Shown here in pieces: positions 46,270 through 55,160 of a stretch of DNA of 64,000 bases (position 1 is its first letter; each line of letters starts with the position of its first letter). The position numbers were made by a program, and so were the translations under genes. The stretch spans positions 1 through 64,000 of the forward strand of contig JAPZRO010000005.1 in assembly GCA_027531395.1 (NCBI GenBank), read 5' to 3'. The notes below the pieces were generated by a model. It was not told the origin of the DNA and made no database searches. It saw nothing but the letters and a program-made list of their open reading frames with translations. The stretch is from Porphyrobacter sp. (GTDB lineage: Bacteria; Pseudomonadota; Alphaproteobacteria; Sphingomonadales; Sphingomonadaceae).

Positions 46270-46542
46270 ATGGGATGGCCGACGATCGTGATCTTTGTGC
46301 TGGGCGTCGTGAATTTCGCGCTCAACCGGGCGGTGTTCGGCAGCGGTCACCCGCTGCTGGCGCGTCTGCCACAGGCGAGCCGCGTGCTCGGCAACCGCGC
46401 CGCGCTCGTCACCGAATTCGTGATGCTGTTCTTCGCCCTGCTGCTGTCGGTGAACGGCTGGCCGGGCTTTGTCTGGGCCTATCTGCTCTACACCGCCGTC
46501 AACGCGCTGGCGGCATGGCTGATCGTCGGGCGCAGGATCTGA
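46270..46542 (+). CDS. Small hydrophobic membrane protein
   Basis: This 90-residue protein is mostly hydrophobic, with an N-terminal helix (about 4-22) and one or two more between 46 and 84. No family was recognised. It ends 10 bp before the phosphoesterase gene and reads the same way, so the two form a likely transcription unit. Confidence 0.65.
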   Translation: MGWPTIVIFVLGVVNFALNRAVFGSGHPLLARLPQASRVLGNRAALVTEFVMLFFALLLSVNGWPGFVWAYLLYTAVNALAAWLIVGRRI

Positions 46543-46552
46543 GGCACAGGCG

Positions 46553-47308
46553 ATGACGACCCGGCTGTTCCACATCAGCGATGTCCATTTCGGCGTGGAG
46601 GACCGCGCCGCGCTCGATGCGGTGGCGCGCGCCGTGGCCGAGGAGCGGCCCGACGCGCTGGTGTGCACCGGCGATCTCACGCAGCGCGCCAAGCATTCCG
46701 AATATGCCCGCGCGCAGGAATGGTTCGCCTCGCTCGGCGTGCCGGTGGTGCTGGAGCCGGGCAATCACGACATGCCCTATTACAACCCGTGGGAGCGCTT
46801 TGCCGATCCCTTCCGGCGCTACAACCGGTTGCGCGCGGCGGTGGAAGGGAGCTTCGCCTCGGATGACGTGGTGCTGGTGCCGCTGCTGACCACGGTGAGC
46901 GCGCAGACCCGCTTTCCGTGGTCGGACGGGGTGATCAAGCCTGCCGCGCTGGCCGACACGCTCGCGCGGCTTGCAGCGCTGCAAGGCGATCCGCGCACGA
47001 TCATCGTTACCGCGCACCATCCGCTGCTCGGCAAGGAGGATGGCGGCGCGAACCCCACCATCGGCGGTGACGCGGCCTTCGCGGCGATTGCGGCCGCGGG
47101 CGCGCATGCGGTGATGTCGGGCCATGTCCATGTCCCGTTCGACGAACTTCGGACACGCGGCGGCAAGGCGATGCGGATGATCGGGGCGGGGACGCTCTCG
47201 ACCCGGCTGCGGCACGGCGCCCCGGCCTCGTGGCGGGTGATCACCTGCGAGCGCGGCGGGGTCGTCTCCAGCGAGCTGCGGCTCGTCACGGCCGCAGCGG
47301 CAGCGTAA
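46553..47308 (+). CDS. Calcineurin-like metallophosphoesterase (CpdA-like)
   Basis: This 251-residue enzyme shows all five metallophosphoesterase motifs: HISDVHFG, CTGDLTQ, PGNHD, VTAHHPLL and SGHVHVPF. The two-metal site should be intact. CpdA-type members hydrolyse cyclic AMP, but other phosphoesters are equally possible. It is coupled to the small membrane protein upstream. Confidence 0.88.
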   Translation: MTTRLFHISDVHFGVEDRAALDAVARAVAEERPDALVCTGDLTQRAKHSEYARAQEWFASLGVPVVLEPGNHDMPYYNPWERFADPFRRYNRLRAAVEGSFASDDVVLVPLLTTVSAQTRFPWSDGVIKPAALADTLARLAALQGDPRTIIVTAHHPLLGKEDGGANPTIGGDAAFAAIAAAGAHAVMSGHVHVPFDELRTRGGKAMRMIGAGTLSTRLRHGAPASWRVITCERGGVVSSELRLVTAAAAA

Positions 47309-47450
47309 CCTCAGGGCCTGTCGCCTTAACCTTTTCCCTAGTACTGCCGTTAAGACTTTGTTGGTGAAATCGCACCGCAGGTCGAGCGGGTCGCTTGTGC
47401 CTGTGAATGCACCCTTTTTCGCTACTTTCTCTTGGCCCGGAGGTACGAGG

Positions 47451-47648
47451 ATGGAACTTCTCAAGGCGCTTACGCTCGGCGCGATCCTGTCCGCGACGAT
47501 CGGACTGGTGATCGGATCGCAAGGCACCAGTGCGGGGCCGCTGGCGATCGAGCTCGTTTCTCTGGCCGATGCCCAGATCTACTGGTCGTGGCCGATCTTC
47601 CTGTCAGGCACCGGCCTTGCCTGGGGGCTGATGCTGCTCCAGCGTTGA
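47451..47648 (+). CDS. Small membrane protein, 65 residues
   Basis: This short protein starts at an ATG with GGAGG 9 bases upstream, which distinguishes it from the longer open frame beginning at 47358. It has two predicted membrane helices (about 3-22 and 43-62) separated by a short loop. No family was recognised. A terminator follows 23 bp after the stop. Confidence 0.65.
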   Translation: MELLKALTLGAILSATIGLVIGSQGTSAGPLAIELVSLADAQIYWSWPIFLSGTGLAWGLMLLQR

Positions 47649-47670
47649 GGCCTGTCGGCGCTGCAACGAG

Positions 47671-47704
47671 AAAGGGCGGCCCCCGCGAGGGAGCCGCCCT
47701 TTTT
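47671..47704. terminator. Bidirectional terminator between the 65-residue protein gene and rpsI
   Basis: AAAGGGCGGC (47671-47680) pairs with GCCGCCCTTT (47693-47702), with TTTTT on the plus strand and TTTC on the minus strand. Confidence 0.88.
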
Positions 47705-47726
47705 GAATCCCGCAATGGGGAGTCGA

Positions 47727-48239
47727 TTAGCGCTTCGAGAACTGGAAGCTGCGGCGGGCCTTGGCCTTGCCGTACTTCTTGCGCTCGACCACGCGGCTGT
47801 CGCGGGTGAGGAAGCCGGCCGCCTTGACGGTGCTGCGCAGCTCGGGCTCGTACTTGCTGAGCGCCTGCGCGATGCCGTGCTTCACGGCGCCCGCCTGGCC
47901 CGAAAGGCCGCCGCCGCGCACGGTTGCGACGACGTCATACTGGCCGGTGCGATCGGTGATGCCGAACGGCTGGTTGATGATCAGGCGCAGGGTCGGACGT
48001 GCGAAGTACACTTCCTGATCGCGGCCGTTGATGGTGATCTTGCCGGTGCCGGGCTTGACCCACACGCGGGCAACCGCATCCTTGCGGCGACCGGTGGCGT
48101 AGGCACGGCCCTGCTTGTCGAGCTCCTGCTGACGCAGCGGCGCCGAGACGCGGGCGATTTCGGCGGCGTCACCCTGCGGGGCGTTGCCGGCGATGTCCTT
48201 GAGATCGGCGAGATCGGTCACGGTGGTTTCTTCGGTCAT
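47727..48239 (-). CDS. rpsI: 30S ribosomal protein S9
   Basis: This 170-residue S9 has the family core from about residue 42: [26 protein letters not shown]. The C-terminal tail is [14 protein letters not shown], whose end reaches the P-site tRNA. The 40-residue N-terminal extension is typical of alphaproteobacteria. Its ATG overlaps the rplM stop by one base (TAATG). Confidence 0.97.
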   Translation of the reverse strand: MTEETTVTDLADLKDIAGNAPQGDAAEIARVSAPLRQQELDKQGRAYATGRRKDAVARVWVKPGTGKITINGRDQEVYFARPTLRLIINQPFGITDRTGQYDVVATVRGGGLSGQAGAVKHGIAQALSKYEPELRSTVKAAGFLTRDSRVVERKKYGKAKARRSFQFSKR

Positions 48240-48718
48240 TATGCGGTGACCTTGTTCTTGCGGTTCAGGGAAGCGACGTCGAGCACCTGCGGCTTCTGGC
48301 CGTCATGCGGATGCTCGGTGCCGACGTAGAGGTGCAGCGCCTTCATCTGCTGGCGGCCCAGAGGCCCGCGCGGAATCATGCGTTCCACGGCCTTTTCCAG
48401 CACGCGCTCGGGGAAGCGACCGCCGAGCACCTTGGCCGGGGTGGTTTCCTTGATGCCGCCGGGGTGACCGGTGTGCTTGTAATAGACCTTGTCGCCCATC
48501 TTGTTGCCGGTGAACTTCACCTTCTCGACGTTGATGATGATCACGTGATCACCGCAATCGACATGCGGGGTGAAGCTCGGCTTGTGCTTGCCGCGCAGGA
48601 TATTGGCGACGATCGCGGCGAGACGGCCGACGACGAGGCCATCGGCATCGATGATGTGCCAGTTCTTTTCGACCTCGGCCGGTTTGATCGACCGGGTCTG
48701 CTTGCTGAGCGCCTTCAT
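48239..48718 (-). CDS. rplM: 50S ribosomal protein L13
   Basis: This 159-residue L13 begins [20 protein letters not shown]. It contains [21 protein letters not shown] and the [20 protein letters not shown] core. It is the first gene of the rplM-rpsI operon. A much longer open frame runs upstream to 49732 but is not coding. A hairpin lies 30-51 nt upstream of the start codon. Confidence 0.97.
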   Translation of the reverse strand: MKALSKQTRSIKPAEVEKNWHIIDADGLVVGRLAAIVANILRGKHKPSFTPHVDCGDHVIIINVEKVKFTGNKMGDKVYYKHTGHPGGIKETTPAKVLGGRFPERVLEKAVERMIPRGPLGRQQMKALHLYVGTEHPHDGQKPQVLDVASLNRKNKVTA

Positions 48719-48747
48719 GGCTGTGGTGTCCTTGGTTCGAAACTGTC

Positions 48748-48769
48748 TTTGCCGAATTGGTCCGGCAAA
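48748..48769 (-). promoter_or_regulatory. Hairpin in the rplM leader
   Basis: TTTGCCG and CGGCAAA form a 7-bp stem with an 8-nt loop in the transcribed leader of rplM-rpsI. It could be a feedback site for L13, as seen for ribosomal operons elsewhere, but the motif matches no named leader I know. Confidence 0.35.
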
Positions 48770-48812
48770 AGAATCACCCCCCGCGCTGCTGCCCGGTTGG
48801 AGAAGTGGCGCG

Positions 48813-48841
48813 CAAATGTCGTTCGGGGGGGCGAAAGTCAA
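48813..48841 (-). promoter_or_regulatory. Candidate rplM promoter
   Basis: On the minus strand TTGACT (48841-48836) is a strong -35, followed 17 bp later by CATTTG as a weak -10. This suits ribosomal-protein promoters in alphaproteobacteria, where the -35 is dominant. Confidence 0.4.
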
Positions 48842-48894
48842 GCAAAAGCGCCGTTTCGCGGTGTGGTAAAATAATACCGCATGGCAACGGGCGG

Positions 48895-49629
48895 TCAGAG
48901 CGGGGCGAGTGTCCAGCCCTCGCGCGAGCGTCGCTCCAGTCCCTCGATGCGGGTGATGACCAGCCGCTCTCCGCTTGCCAGCCAGCCTTCGCCGGGGACG
49001 GCGCGCGCGTCCCACACCAGCTCGAACTCGCCCGCCAGTCCGCCCGGCAGCGCCACCGCCTCGACCCGCCGCAATGGTGTGCCGGCGGGATAGAACAGGT
49101 CGGCCGGCAGGCTGTCGAACTCGCCCGACCCAGCCCGGTGGATCTCGGCGAGGTAGCGCCGCAGGTTCTCGCGCCGCTCCTCGCTCTGGGGGCGCTTGGC
49201 GATCATCTGTTCGGCCGCGCGCAGCGCCGCGGCCATGTCGATCGCCGCAGCCGGGCCACCGCCTGCTGCGAGGACAAGCCCCGTGTCGGACAGCATGATC
49301 GGAAACATCGCCTGCGTCCCGCGCTGTTCCTCGATCCGGGCGAGATCGGCGAGCGAGGGCGGGGCATCGACGCTGGCGCTGATCTGCCGGCCGGTCACGA
49401 TAATCCCGCGCGCCTGCCGCTCGAAGCGCACCTCCCACCCGCGCCGCACGGTAATCGTCGCGCCGCCGCCCAATTCGCGAACCAGCACCCGTTCGAGCCG
49501 CATCGGCCCGGCGGGAAGGCGCAGCGGTGCGCCTGCGGCCCGCAGCATCGCCGGCAGCGCCAGACCGCCTGCGGTGCCTGCCGCCACGATTCCGGCCAGC
49601 AATGTGCGGCGGGTGCTTCCGGCCATCAC
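48895..49629 (-). CDS. Predicted secreted protein of unknown function (Tat-like leader)
   Basis: This 244-residue protein starts with [18 protein letters not shown], a twin-arginine-like signal, so it probably acts outside the cytoplasm. The mature part has no motif I recognise; it alternates strands and an R/E-rich helix (about 150-170). It lies 33 bp before the convergent-free space upstream of rplM and follows the cutA gene on the same strand. Confidence 0.6.
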   Translation of the reverse strand: MMAGSTRRTLLAGIVAAGTAGGLALPAMLRAAGAPLRLPAGPMRLERVLVRELGGGATITVRRGWEVRFERQARGIIVTGRQISASVDAPPSLADLARIEEQRGTQAMFPIMLSDTGLVLAAGGGPAAAIDMAAALRAAEQMIAKRPQSEERRENLRRYLAEIHRAGSGEFDSLPADLFYPAGTPLRRVEAVALPGGLAGEFELVWDARAVPGEGWLASGERLVITRIEGLERRSREGWTLAPL

Positions 49630-49662
49630 TTCCTTCCCCCCGTTCGCGGCGGTGTTGCCGCC

Positions 49663-50001
49663 CTACGTCTCCGGCTGCGTCACCGAGCCCAGCCACGCGC
49701 GTGTCGCCGGCCAGGCTGCATCGGCATGCCACCCGAGGATGGCGGGTGTATCATAGGGGTGCAGCTTGCCCAACCGTTCGACAGCCGCATCGAGCCGGGC
49801 TGCTGTGGTCTTGAACAGCACACCGGTTTCGGAAGCGCTGTCGCGCGCGCCCTGCCACACGAACAACGATTCCACTTCGCCGATGATGTTGGCGCAGGCG
49901 ACCAGCCCCTCCTCCAGCAATTGGCCGGCAATCGCCCGCGCGGTCTCGCGGTCGGGGAAGGGGCACCAGATCAGCGCCGCGCCATCCCCTGCGACTCCCA
50001 T
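49663..50001 (-). CDS. cutA: CutA divalent-ion tolerance protein
   Basis: This 112-residue protein has the CutA trimer fold: [29 protein letters not shown], then the SLFVWQG strand and HPYDTPAI. CutA is linked to divalent-cation tolerance, but its mechanism is unclear. The ATG at 50001 overlaps the ctaA stop by one base; a GTG one codon upstream (50004) would overlap it by four. Either way translation is coupled. Confidence 0.9.
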   Translation of the reverse strand: MGVAGDGAALIWCPFPDRETARAIAGQLLEEGLVACANIIGEVESLFVWQGARDSASETGVLFKTTAARLDAAVERLGKLHPYDTPAILGWHADAAWPATRAWLGSVTQPET

Positions 50002-51065
50002 CACTCCGCTTTCCCGGCGCTATGCATCGCCCGGGCGGTAGCGGCGACCGTGAGCGCGCCGACCAGCTGGTGCGACGCGGCGATCCACAGCGAGACCTCG
50101 CTCATCACCGTGGCGATGCCGAGCAGCACCATCGTGCCGAAGGCCGAATGCACCGCGATGCTGGCGAAGCGGTCGGCCTTGCGTACGTCCCGCGCCAGCC
50201 ACACCAGCGCCGCAACTGCCACCCACGCCCACCAGCGATGCAGGAACTGGAGCAGGAAGGGATCATGGGTGAATGCCCACAAGGCGCCCTTCGACCAGTC
50301 CGCCGCAGGGAAGAACTGCCCGTTCATCAGCGGCCAGTCATAGGCGGCATGGCCGGCATTGAGACCCGCGACCCATGCCCCGAGCAGCAACTGCACGAAC
50401 AGCACCCCGCCCGTCAGCGCCGCGCCTGCCGTCAGCCGGGCCGGGCGCGCCGCCGGGTCGCGCGCCAGCTGGCGCAGGTCGCGCGCGGTCCACACCAGCC
50501 CCGCCAGCAGGAACAGCGCCGTGAGCAGGTGGGCGGAGAGGCGGAAGTGGCTTACGTCGGTCAGATCGGTCTCGCCCACGCCCGAGGACACCATGTACCA
50601 GCCTAGCGCCCCCTGTCCGCAGATCAGGCCGAACATCGCCGCGAGCCGCCAGCCATAGCCCGGCGGCACCGCGCGCCGCAGCGCGAACACCACCAGCGGC
50701 AGCAGGAAGGCGAGGCCGATGACCCGGCCAAGGATGCGGTGGAACCATTCCCAGAAGAAGATGAACTTGAACGCCGCCAGATCCATGCCCGCCGGGCCGC
50801 TTTCGTAGCGGAACTCGGCGGTCGCCCGATACTTGGCGAATTCCGCCTGCCATGCCGCTTCGCCAAGCGGCGGGAGAATGCCGCTGACGACGTTCCATTC
50901 GGTGATCGACAGCCCGCTTTCCGTAAGGCGGGTGATGCCGCCGACCACCACGATCAGCACCACCAGCACCGCCACCAGCTCCAGCCAGCGGGCAATCGCC
51001 AGCGGCCGCGCGCGGCTGTGCGGGGCGCTCTGGAACAGGCTCGATACGGAGGCGAACGTGGCCAT
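50001..51065 (-). CDS. ctaA: Heme A synthase (CtaA/Cox15)
   Basis: This 354-residue membrane protein converts heme O to heme A for cytochrome aa3-type oxidases. Eight hydrophobic helices are visible, with conserved histidines in FFWEWFHRILGR, SHFRLSAHLLTA, LLQFLHRWWAW and AASHQLVGA. The type 2 alphaproteobacterial form has this length. The ATG at 51065 gives a normal N-terminus; the frame is open to 51167 but that part overlaps the upstream regulatory region. Confidence 0.93.
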   Translation of the reverse strand: MATFASVSSLFQSAPHSRARPLAIARWLELVAVLVVLIVVVGGITRLTESGLSITEWNVVSGILPPLGEAAWQAEFAKYRATAEFRYESGPAGMDLAAFKFIFFWEWFHRILGRVIGLAFLLPLVVFALRRAVPPGYGWRLAAMFGLICGQGALGWYMVSSGVGETDLTDVSHFRLSAHLLTALFLLAGLVWTARDLRQLARDPAARPARLTAGAALTGGVLFVQLLLGAWVAGLNAGHAAYDWPLMNGQFFPAADWSKGALWAFTHDPFLLQFLHRWWAWVAVAALVWLARDVRKADRFASIAVHSAFGTMVLLGIATVMSEVSLWIAASHQLVGALTVAATARAMHSAGKAE

Positions 51066-51180
51066 GACGGCCCGCTCTTTGTGCCCGCGCGCCCCCTTGC
51101 GCAAGCCTGTTTGGTGCAATCGCGGATGCGGCAAGCGCAAAGTCCGCGTCGCAAGGCGCGGAAGCATCGCCCCTTGCGCA

Positions 51181-51197
51181 ATGTAACAACATTACAT
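51181..51197. promoter_or_regulatory. Zur/Fur-like palindrome upstream of the MerC-like gene
   Basis: ATGTAA-CAACA-TTACAT is a perfect inverted repeat ending 16 bp before the ATG of the MerC-like gene. AT-rich palindromes of this kind bind Fur-family metal regulators, most often Zur. The identity of the regulator is inference. Confidence 0.5.
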
Positions 51198-51213
51198 ATG
51201 TGACGTCTCGACC

Positions 51214-51603
51214 ATGGACTTCCTCCCAACCTCTTCCGCGAGTCGGCCCTCGCTGCGTCGCCGGCTCGACCAGCTTGGAATCGGGCTGGCGGGCCTGTGT
51301 GCGCTGCATTGCCTGGCGACGCTGGTGGTGGTCTCGGCACTCGGCCTTGGCGGGCATTTCCTCCTCGAAGAAAACATCCACCGCATCGGCCTGGCGCTGG
51401 CGGTGGGCGTGGCAGCGGTCGCAATCGGCTGGGGCGTGTTGCGCCACCGGCGGATGCTGCCTTTCGTGGTAGCCATGACCGGGCTGGTGCTGATGGCCGC
51501 TGCGCTGGTGGTGCAGCACGGGGCGGACGAACTGCTGCTGACGCTTGCGGGCGTCGCGATCGTGTCGCTCGGCCATGTGCTGAACCTGCGCGCGGCGCGC
51601 TGA
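51214..51603 (+). CDS. MerC-domain membrane protein
   Basis: This 129-residue protein has four hydrophobic helices and the MerC-type metal motif GLCALHC in the first, near residues 28-34. MerC proteins move mercury, but in organisms without mer genes this family is thought to handle other metals. No merA or merR is nearby, and a Fur-family-like palindrome lies just upstream, so zinc-linked control is plausible. Confidence 0.82.
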   Translation: MDFLPTSSASRPSLRRRLDQLGIGLAGLCALHCLATLVVVSALGLGGHFLLEENIHRIGLALAVGVAAVAIGWGVLRHRRMLPFVVAMTGLVLMAAALVVQHGADELLLTLAGVAIVSLGHVLNLRAAR

Positions 51604-51664
51604 CCGCTCGCCCCCTTCAAAACACGAACTTGCAGCCTTGGCGCAAGGCCCTATGTCACGCGCC

Positions 51665-52645
51665 ATGACCAAGAGCATCACCCTGAACGGTGCCCCTCAC
51701 CGCACCAATGCCACCACCATCGCCGATCTGGTGCGCGAGCTGGAACTGACGCCTGAAAAGGTCGCGGTCGAACGCAACGGTGCGATCGTCCCGCGCTCGA
51801 CGCTGGGCGAGGCGGCGCTGGCTGAGGGTGACACGCTGGAGATCGTCCACTTCGTCGGCGGGGGCGATCATGCGGGCGAGGACACCTGGACGGTCGCGGG
51901 CCGCACCTTCCGCTCGCGGCTGATCGTCGGCACCGGCAAGTACAAGAGCTTCGAGCAGAACGCAGCCGCCGTCGAGGCGAGCGGGGCCGAGATCGTCACG
52001 GTCGCGGTGCGGCGGGTGAATGTCTCGGACCCCAAGGCGCCGATGCTCACCGACTACATTGATCCGAAGAAGATCACCTACCTGCCCAACACCGCCGGTT
52101 GCTTTACCGGCGAGGAGGCGGTGCGCACCCTGCGTCTGGCGCGCGAGGCGGGGGGCTGGGATCTGGTCAAGCTCGAGGTGCTGGGCGAGGCGCGCACGCT
52201 CTATCCCGACATGCGCGAGACGCTGAAGGCGACCGAGGTGCTGGCCAAGGAAGGCTTCCTCCCCATGGTCTACTGCGCCGACGATCCGATCGCGGCCAAG
52301 CAGCTGGAAGACGCAGGCGCTGTCGCGATCATGCCGCTGGGAGCGCCGATCGGCTCGGGGCTGGGCATCCAGAACCGCGTGACCATCCGTCTGATCGTCG
52401 AGGGCGCGAAGGTGCCGGTGCTGGTCGATGCGGGCGTGGGCACGGCGTCGGATGCGGCGGTCGGCATGGAGCTGGGCTGCGACGGCATCCTGATGAACAC
52501 CGCCATCGCCGAAGCGAAAGACCCGATCCGCATGGCCCGCGCGATGAAGCTGGCCGTGGAGGCGGGCCGCGAGGCCTATCTCGCCGGACGCATGGCCCGC
52601 CGGATGTATGCGGACCCCAGCAGCCCGCTGGCGGGGTTGATCTGA
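51665..52645 (+). CDS. thiSG: Sulfur carrier ThiS fused to thiazole synthase ThiG
   Basis: This 326-residue fusion joins a ThiS-like ubiquitin-fold domain (about 1-66, ending with the diglycine-containing HFVGGGD) to a full ThiG TIM barrel from about residue 73. ThiG has the Schiff-base lysine region VKLEVLGE and the phosphate-binding ending [17 protein letters not shown]. It makes the thiazole phosphate of thiamine. The internal diglycine is not a free C-terminus, which is unusual for a sulfur carrier. An ATG at 51653 is an alternative start. Confidence 0.93.
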   Translation: MTKSITLNGAPHRTNATTIADLVRELELTPEKVAVERNGAIVPRSTLGEAALAEGDTLEIVHFVGGGDHAGEDTWTVAGRTFRSRLIVGTGKYKSFEQNAAAVEASGAEIVTVAVRRVNVSDPKAPMLTDYIDPKKITYLPNTAGCFTGEEAVRTLRLAREAGGWDLVKLEVLGEARTLYPDMRETLKATEVLAKEGFLPMVYCADDPIAAKQLEDAGAVAIMPLGAPIGSGLGIQNRVTIRLIVEGAKVPVLVDAGVGTASDAAVGMELGCDGILMNTAIAEAKDPIRMARAMKLAVEAGREAYLAGRMARRMYADPSSPLAGLI

Positions 52646-52671
52646 GAGAAGCCTCACGTGTGGCGTTGTAT

Positions 52672-52764
52672 CGGCTGCGCAGCAGCCGCAAGCGCGACTG
52701 CGCGCCCGCAGCGACGCGACCGCAGGTCGCGTGAGCGAGGATTTCGCAGCCCGGACGGGCTGCG
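52672..52764. repeat. Cluster of three short palindromes
   Basis: Three perfect hairpins lie in the 195-bp gap after thiSG: CGGCTGC/GCAGCCG (52672-52688), CGCGACC/GGTCGCG (52715-52731) and CGCAGCCCG/CGGGCTGCG (52745-52764). They resemble extragenic palindromic repeats and could stop or stabilise the thiSG mRNA. Confidence 0.5.
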
Positions 52765-52840
52765 GAACACAGAGAATCACACCTAACGCTAAATTAACCA
52801 TGTGATGCGACGTTCTCCTCGTCCGAAGGAGACACGCGCC

Positions 52841-53353
52841 ATGATGATGCCGATTGCCGAAATGCGGGAATTTGCCGGGTTCGCGCCCTGCGAGCAGCGA
52901 TACATCAAGCGCAGCCTCGATATCGGCCTCGCCCGCACCGACGCTTTCCGTCGCTGGGGCCGCAGCGAGGCGGAGAACACTGCGATCCGCCGGCAATATG
53001 TCGCCTATCAGGATTTGAAGGCCCTGCGCGCGCTGATCCCGGTGGAGGGCAACCCCAACGAGATCGAACGCTTCCTCGGCAAGCTGGTGCGTCTTGCCGC
53101 CTTCGATCTGGAGCAGGAGCGGCTGGCGAGCTTCTCGGCTTTCCGCTTCCTCTACGAACGCCTGCTGGGCGCGAAGGTGCGGCCCTATCTGCCGGCCGCC
53201 TTCTGCGCCGCGAGCGCCCTCCCCTCGATCCGCCCCGAGCGCCGCAAGCTGCTGCTGCAAAGCCTCTCCGAAGCCGCCGCCACCGCTGCCGGCTGGTCGG
53301 AGCGCGAGCCGGGCTTCTACCCTGAATATGTGGACGATTTCGAGGCTGCCTAA
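52841..53353 (+). CDS. Conserved protein of unknown function
   Basis: This 170-residue protein is largely helical and rich in R, A and E, with no signal peptide or membrane segment. It opens MMMPIAEMREFAGFAPCEQRYIKR and contains ERLASFSAFRFLYERL. No family was recognised. AAGGAGA lies about 10 bases upstream of the ATG at 52841, which supports this start over one at 52802. Three tandem ATGs make the exact first residue uncertain. Confidence 0.65.
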   Translation: MMMPIAEMREFAGFAPCEQRYIKRSLDIGLARTDAFRRWGRSEAENTAIRRQYVAYQDLKALRALIPVEGNPNEIERFLGKLVRLAAFDLEQERLASFSAFRFLYERLLGAKVRPYLPAAFCAASALPSIRPERRKLLLQSLSEAAATAAGWSEREPGFYPEYVDDFEAA

Positions 53354-53402
53354 GCCGCTAACGCCCGCTTGCTGGCGAGCGCAAATGCGTTAGGTTGCGC
53401 CC

Positions 53403-54512
53403 ATGACCGCTCCCGCTGCCGCGCCTGCCGCGCTTCGCTTTTCGTTCGGCCTTCCGCTCTGGACGATCCTTGCGCCGCTGCTCGGCATGGGGGCGATCCT
53501 GCTCGGCAAGCCGCATGATCCGGTCACCACCCTGCTCATCGCGGGCCTGCTCGGGGCGGCGATCATGGCCGCGGTCTATCATGCCGAGATCATCGCGCAT
53601 TATGTCGGCGAGCCGTTTGGCACCCTGATCCTCGCGCTGGCTGTGACGGTGATCGAGGTTTCGCTGATCGTCTCGATCATGCTGGCAGGCGGCGAGGATA
53701 CCGAACTACTGGCGCGCGACACCCTGATCGCGACCATCATGATCACCATCAACGGCATCATCGGCCTGTGCCTGCTGGTGGGCGGGCGGCGGCATCTCGA
53801 GCAGGCCTATACCCAGGCGGGGGTGAGCGCGGGGCTGGCGATGCTGGCGACGCTGTCGGTGCTGACGCTGGTGCTGCCCGATTTCACCGAGACCACGCCG
53901 GGGCCTTCCTATTCCCCCTCGCAACTGCTGTTCGTCGCGGTGGTGTCGGTGATCGTCTATGCGACCTTCGTGCTGGCCCAGACCATCCGGCACCGTGACT
54001 ACTTCATCCACCAGATCGCCGAAGCCGACGATCATGGCCACAAGGAGCCGGTGCCGGGCGCCATGGCGGCGGCGGCTGCGGCGATGCTGCTGGCTGCGCT
54101 GGTGGCGGTGGTGCTGCTGGCCAAGAACCTCTCGCCGGTGATCGAGGCGCGGGTGCTGGCCGCGGGCCTGCCCAAGGCGGTAGTGGGGATCATCATCGCC
54201 GCCGTGGTGCTCGCGCCCGAAGGCTTTTCCGCCCTGCGCGCAGCTCAGGCCAACCGGGTGCAGACCAGCCTCAACCTCGCGATCGGATCGGCGCTGGCCT
54301 CGATCGGGCTGACCATCCCGGCAGTGGCGCTGGTGGCGCTGGCCCTGGGCCTCGATCTCGAACTCGGCCTCGCGCCGGGCGGGCTGGTGCTGCTTGGGCT
54401 GACTCTGCTGGTGGCGACCCTGACGCTGGGGCAGGGCCGCACCACCATCGTGCAGGGCGTGATCCACCTGGTGATCTTCGCGACCTACCTGTTCACGACG
54501 ATTGTGCCGTGA
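53403..54512 (+). CDS. Ca2+/H+ antiporter (ChaA/CaxA type)
   Basis: This 369-residue integral membrane protein has about 11 predicted helices. The paired ion-binding repeats are GEPFGTLILALAVTVIEVSL near residues 71-90 and the related AAVVLAPEGFSALRAA near 262-277, with the key glutamates. An acidic-histidine loop (EADDHGHKE) lies between the halves. It should export Ca2+ or Na+ in exchange for protons. A short inverted repeat (53358-53364 with 53387-53393) lies before the ATG. Confidence 0.9.
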   Translation: MTAPAAAPAALRFSFGLPLWTILAPLLGMGAILLGKPHDPVTTLLIAGLLGAAIMAAVYHAEIIAHYVGEPFGTLILALAVTVIEVSLIVSIMLAGGEDTELLARDTLIATIMITINGIIGLCLLVGGRRHLEQAYTQAGVSAGLAMLATLSVLTLVLPDFTETTPGPSYSPSQLLFVAVVSVIVYATFVLAQTIRHRDYFIHQIAEADDHGHKEPVPGAMAAAAAAMLLAALVAVVLLAKNLSPVIEARVLAAGLPKAVVGIIIAAVVLAPEGFSALRAAQANRVQTSLNLAIGSALASIGLTIPAVALVALALGLDLELGLAPGGLVLLGLTLLVATLTLGQGRTTIVQGVIHLVIFATYLFTTIVP

Positions 54513-54573
54513 CTTTTCGGCCCGGCGTGGGGCGGTGACGAAGGCTTAAGGGCTTGTCCTTTAAGCAAAGAAG

Positions 54574-55113
54574 ATGTCCGTACACTTTGATCCCAACAAG
54601 ATCAGCTTCTTTTCGCTTGATGAATGGTCCGTTGCGGTCTGTGCATGGCGCGGATGCTGCATCGAGGTATTTTCGCGGGCGGAACACTCGGTCGCCGATT
54701 GCATCCTGACGCTGCAAGGGGCTGGCGTTGCCATTCACAACGACGCCCAGCACCAAGGCGCTGTCGCCCGCCTGCGCGCGCTCCATGACTGCATGGAGAA
54801 GTTTTCCTTCAACGGGCACGAAAAGGTTGCTCGCCGACGGATCGCTAATTGGCAAAGACTGGTCCACCAGCGCAATTTCCTCGCCCATGCGCGCATTGAC
54901 GCGACGCAATCTGGGATCGTCGCGCATCACTACCGTTTCGACGGCAAGCAACGCGGTGAACCCTTGCCGCCAAAGCAGCTGACCCGGATCGAGATGCTGC
55001 AATTGCTCGCCGAGCTGGAGGATGCTCAGCGTGCACTCCATGGCCAATTGGGGTGCATCAAGGCTTTCGCGCCCGTCGCCAAACCGATCCTGTCGGCGCA
55101 AGTTTCATCGTGA
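54574..55113 (+). CDS. Orphan protein with a HEPN-like RNxxxH motif
   Basis: This 179-residue protein is helical and not recognised by family. HQRNFLAHARI near residues 98-108 contains RNFLAH, which fits the R-x4-H signature of HEPN ribonucleases, though the motif alone is weak evidence. Codons are visibly less GC-biased than in neighbours, for example in the first 25. It has no toxin-antitoxin partner next to it. It is convergent with the acyl-CoA synthetase. Confidence 0.6.
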   Translation: MSVHFDPNKISFFSLDEWSVAVCAWRGCCIEVFSRAEHSVADCILTLQGAGVAIHNDAQHQGAVARLRALHDCMEKFSFNGHEKVARRRIANWQRLVHQRNFLAHARIDATQSGIVAHHYRFDGKQRGEPLPPKQLTRIEMLQLLAELEDAQRALHGQLGCIKAFAPVAKPILSAQVSS

Positions 55114-55160
55114 CCAAACCCCGTATCAAGTCCGGGGCGACGAGGGTGGTCGCTTAGCCC

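Noticed and set aside
51604..51664. TPP riboswitch before thiSG
   Set aside because: The gap is only 61 bp and lacks the conserved CTGAGA and ACCTGATC-type elements.
53358..53393. Inverted repeat before the antiporter gene as a terminator
   Set aside because: CTAACGC/GCGTTAG pair across a long imperfect loop, with no T-run; it may affect translation but is not supported as a terminator.
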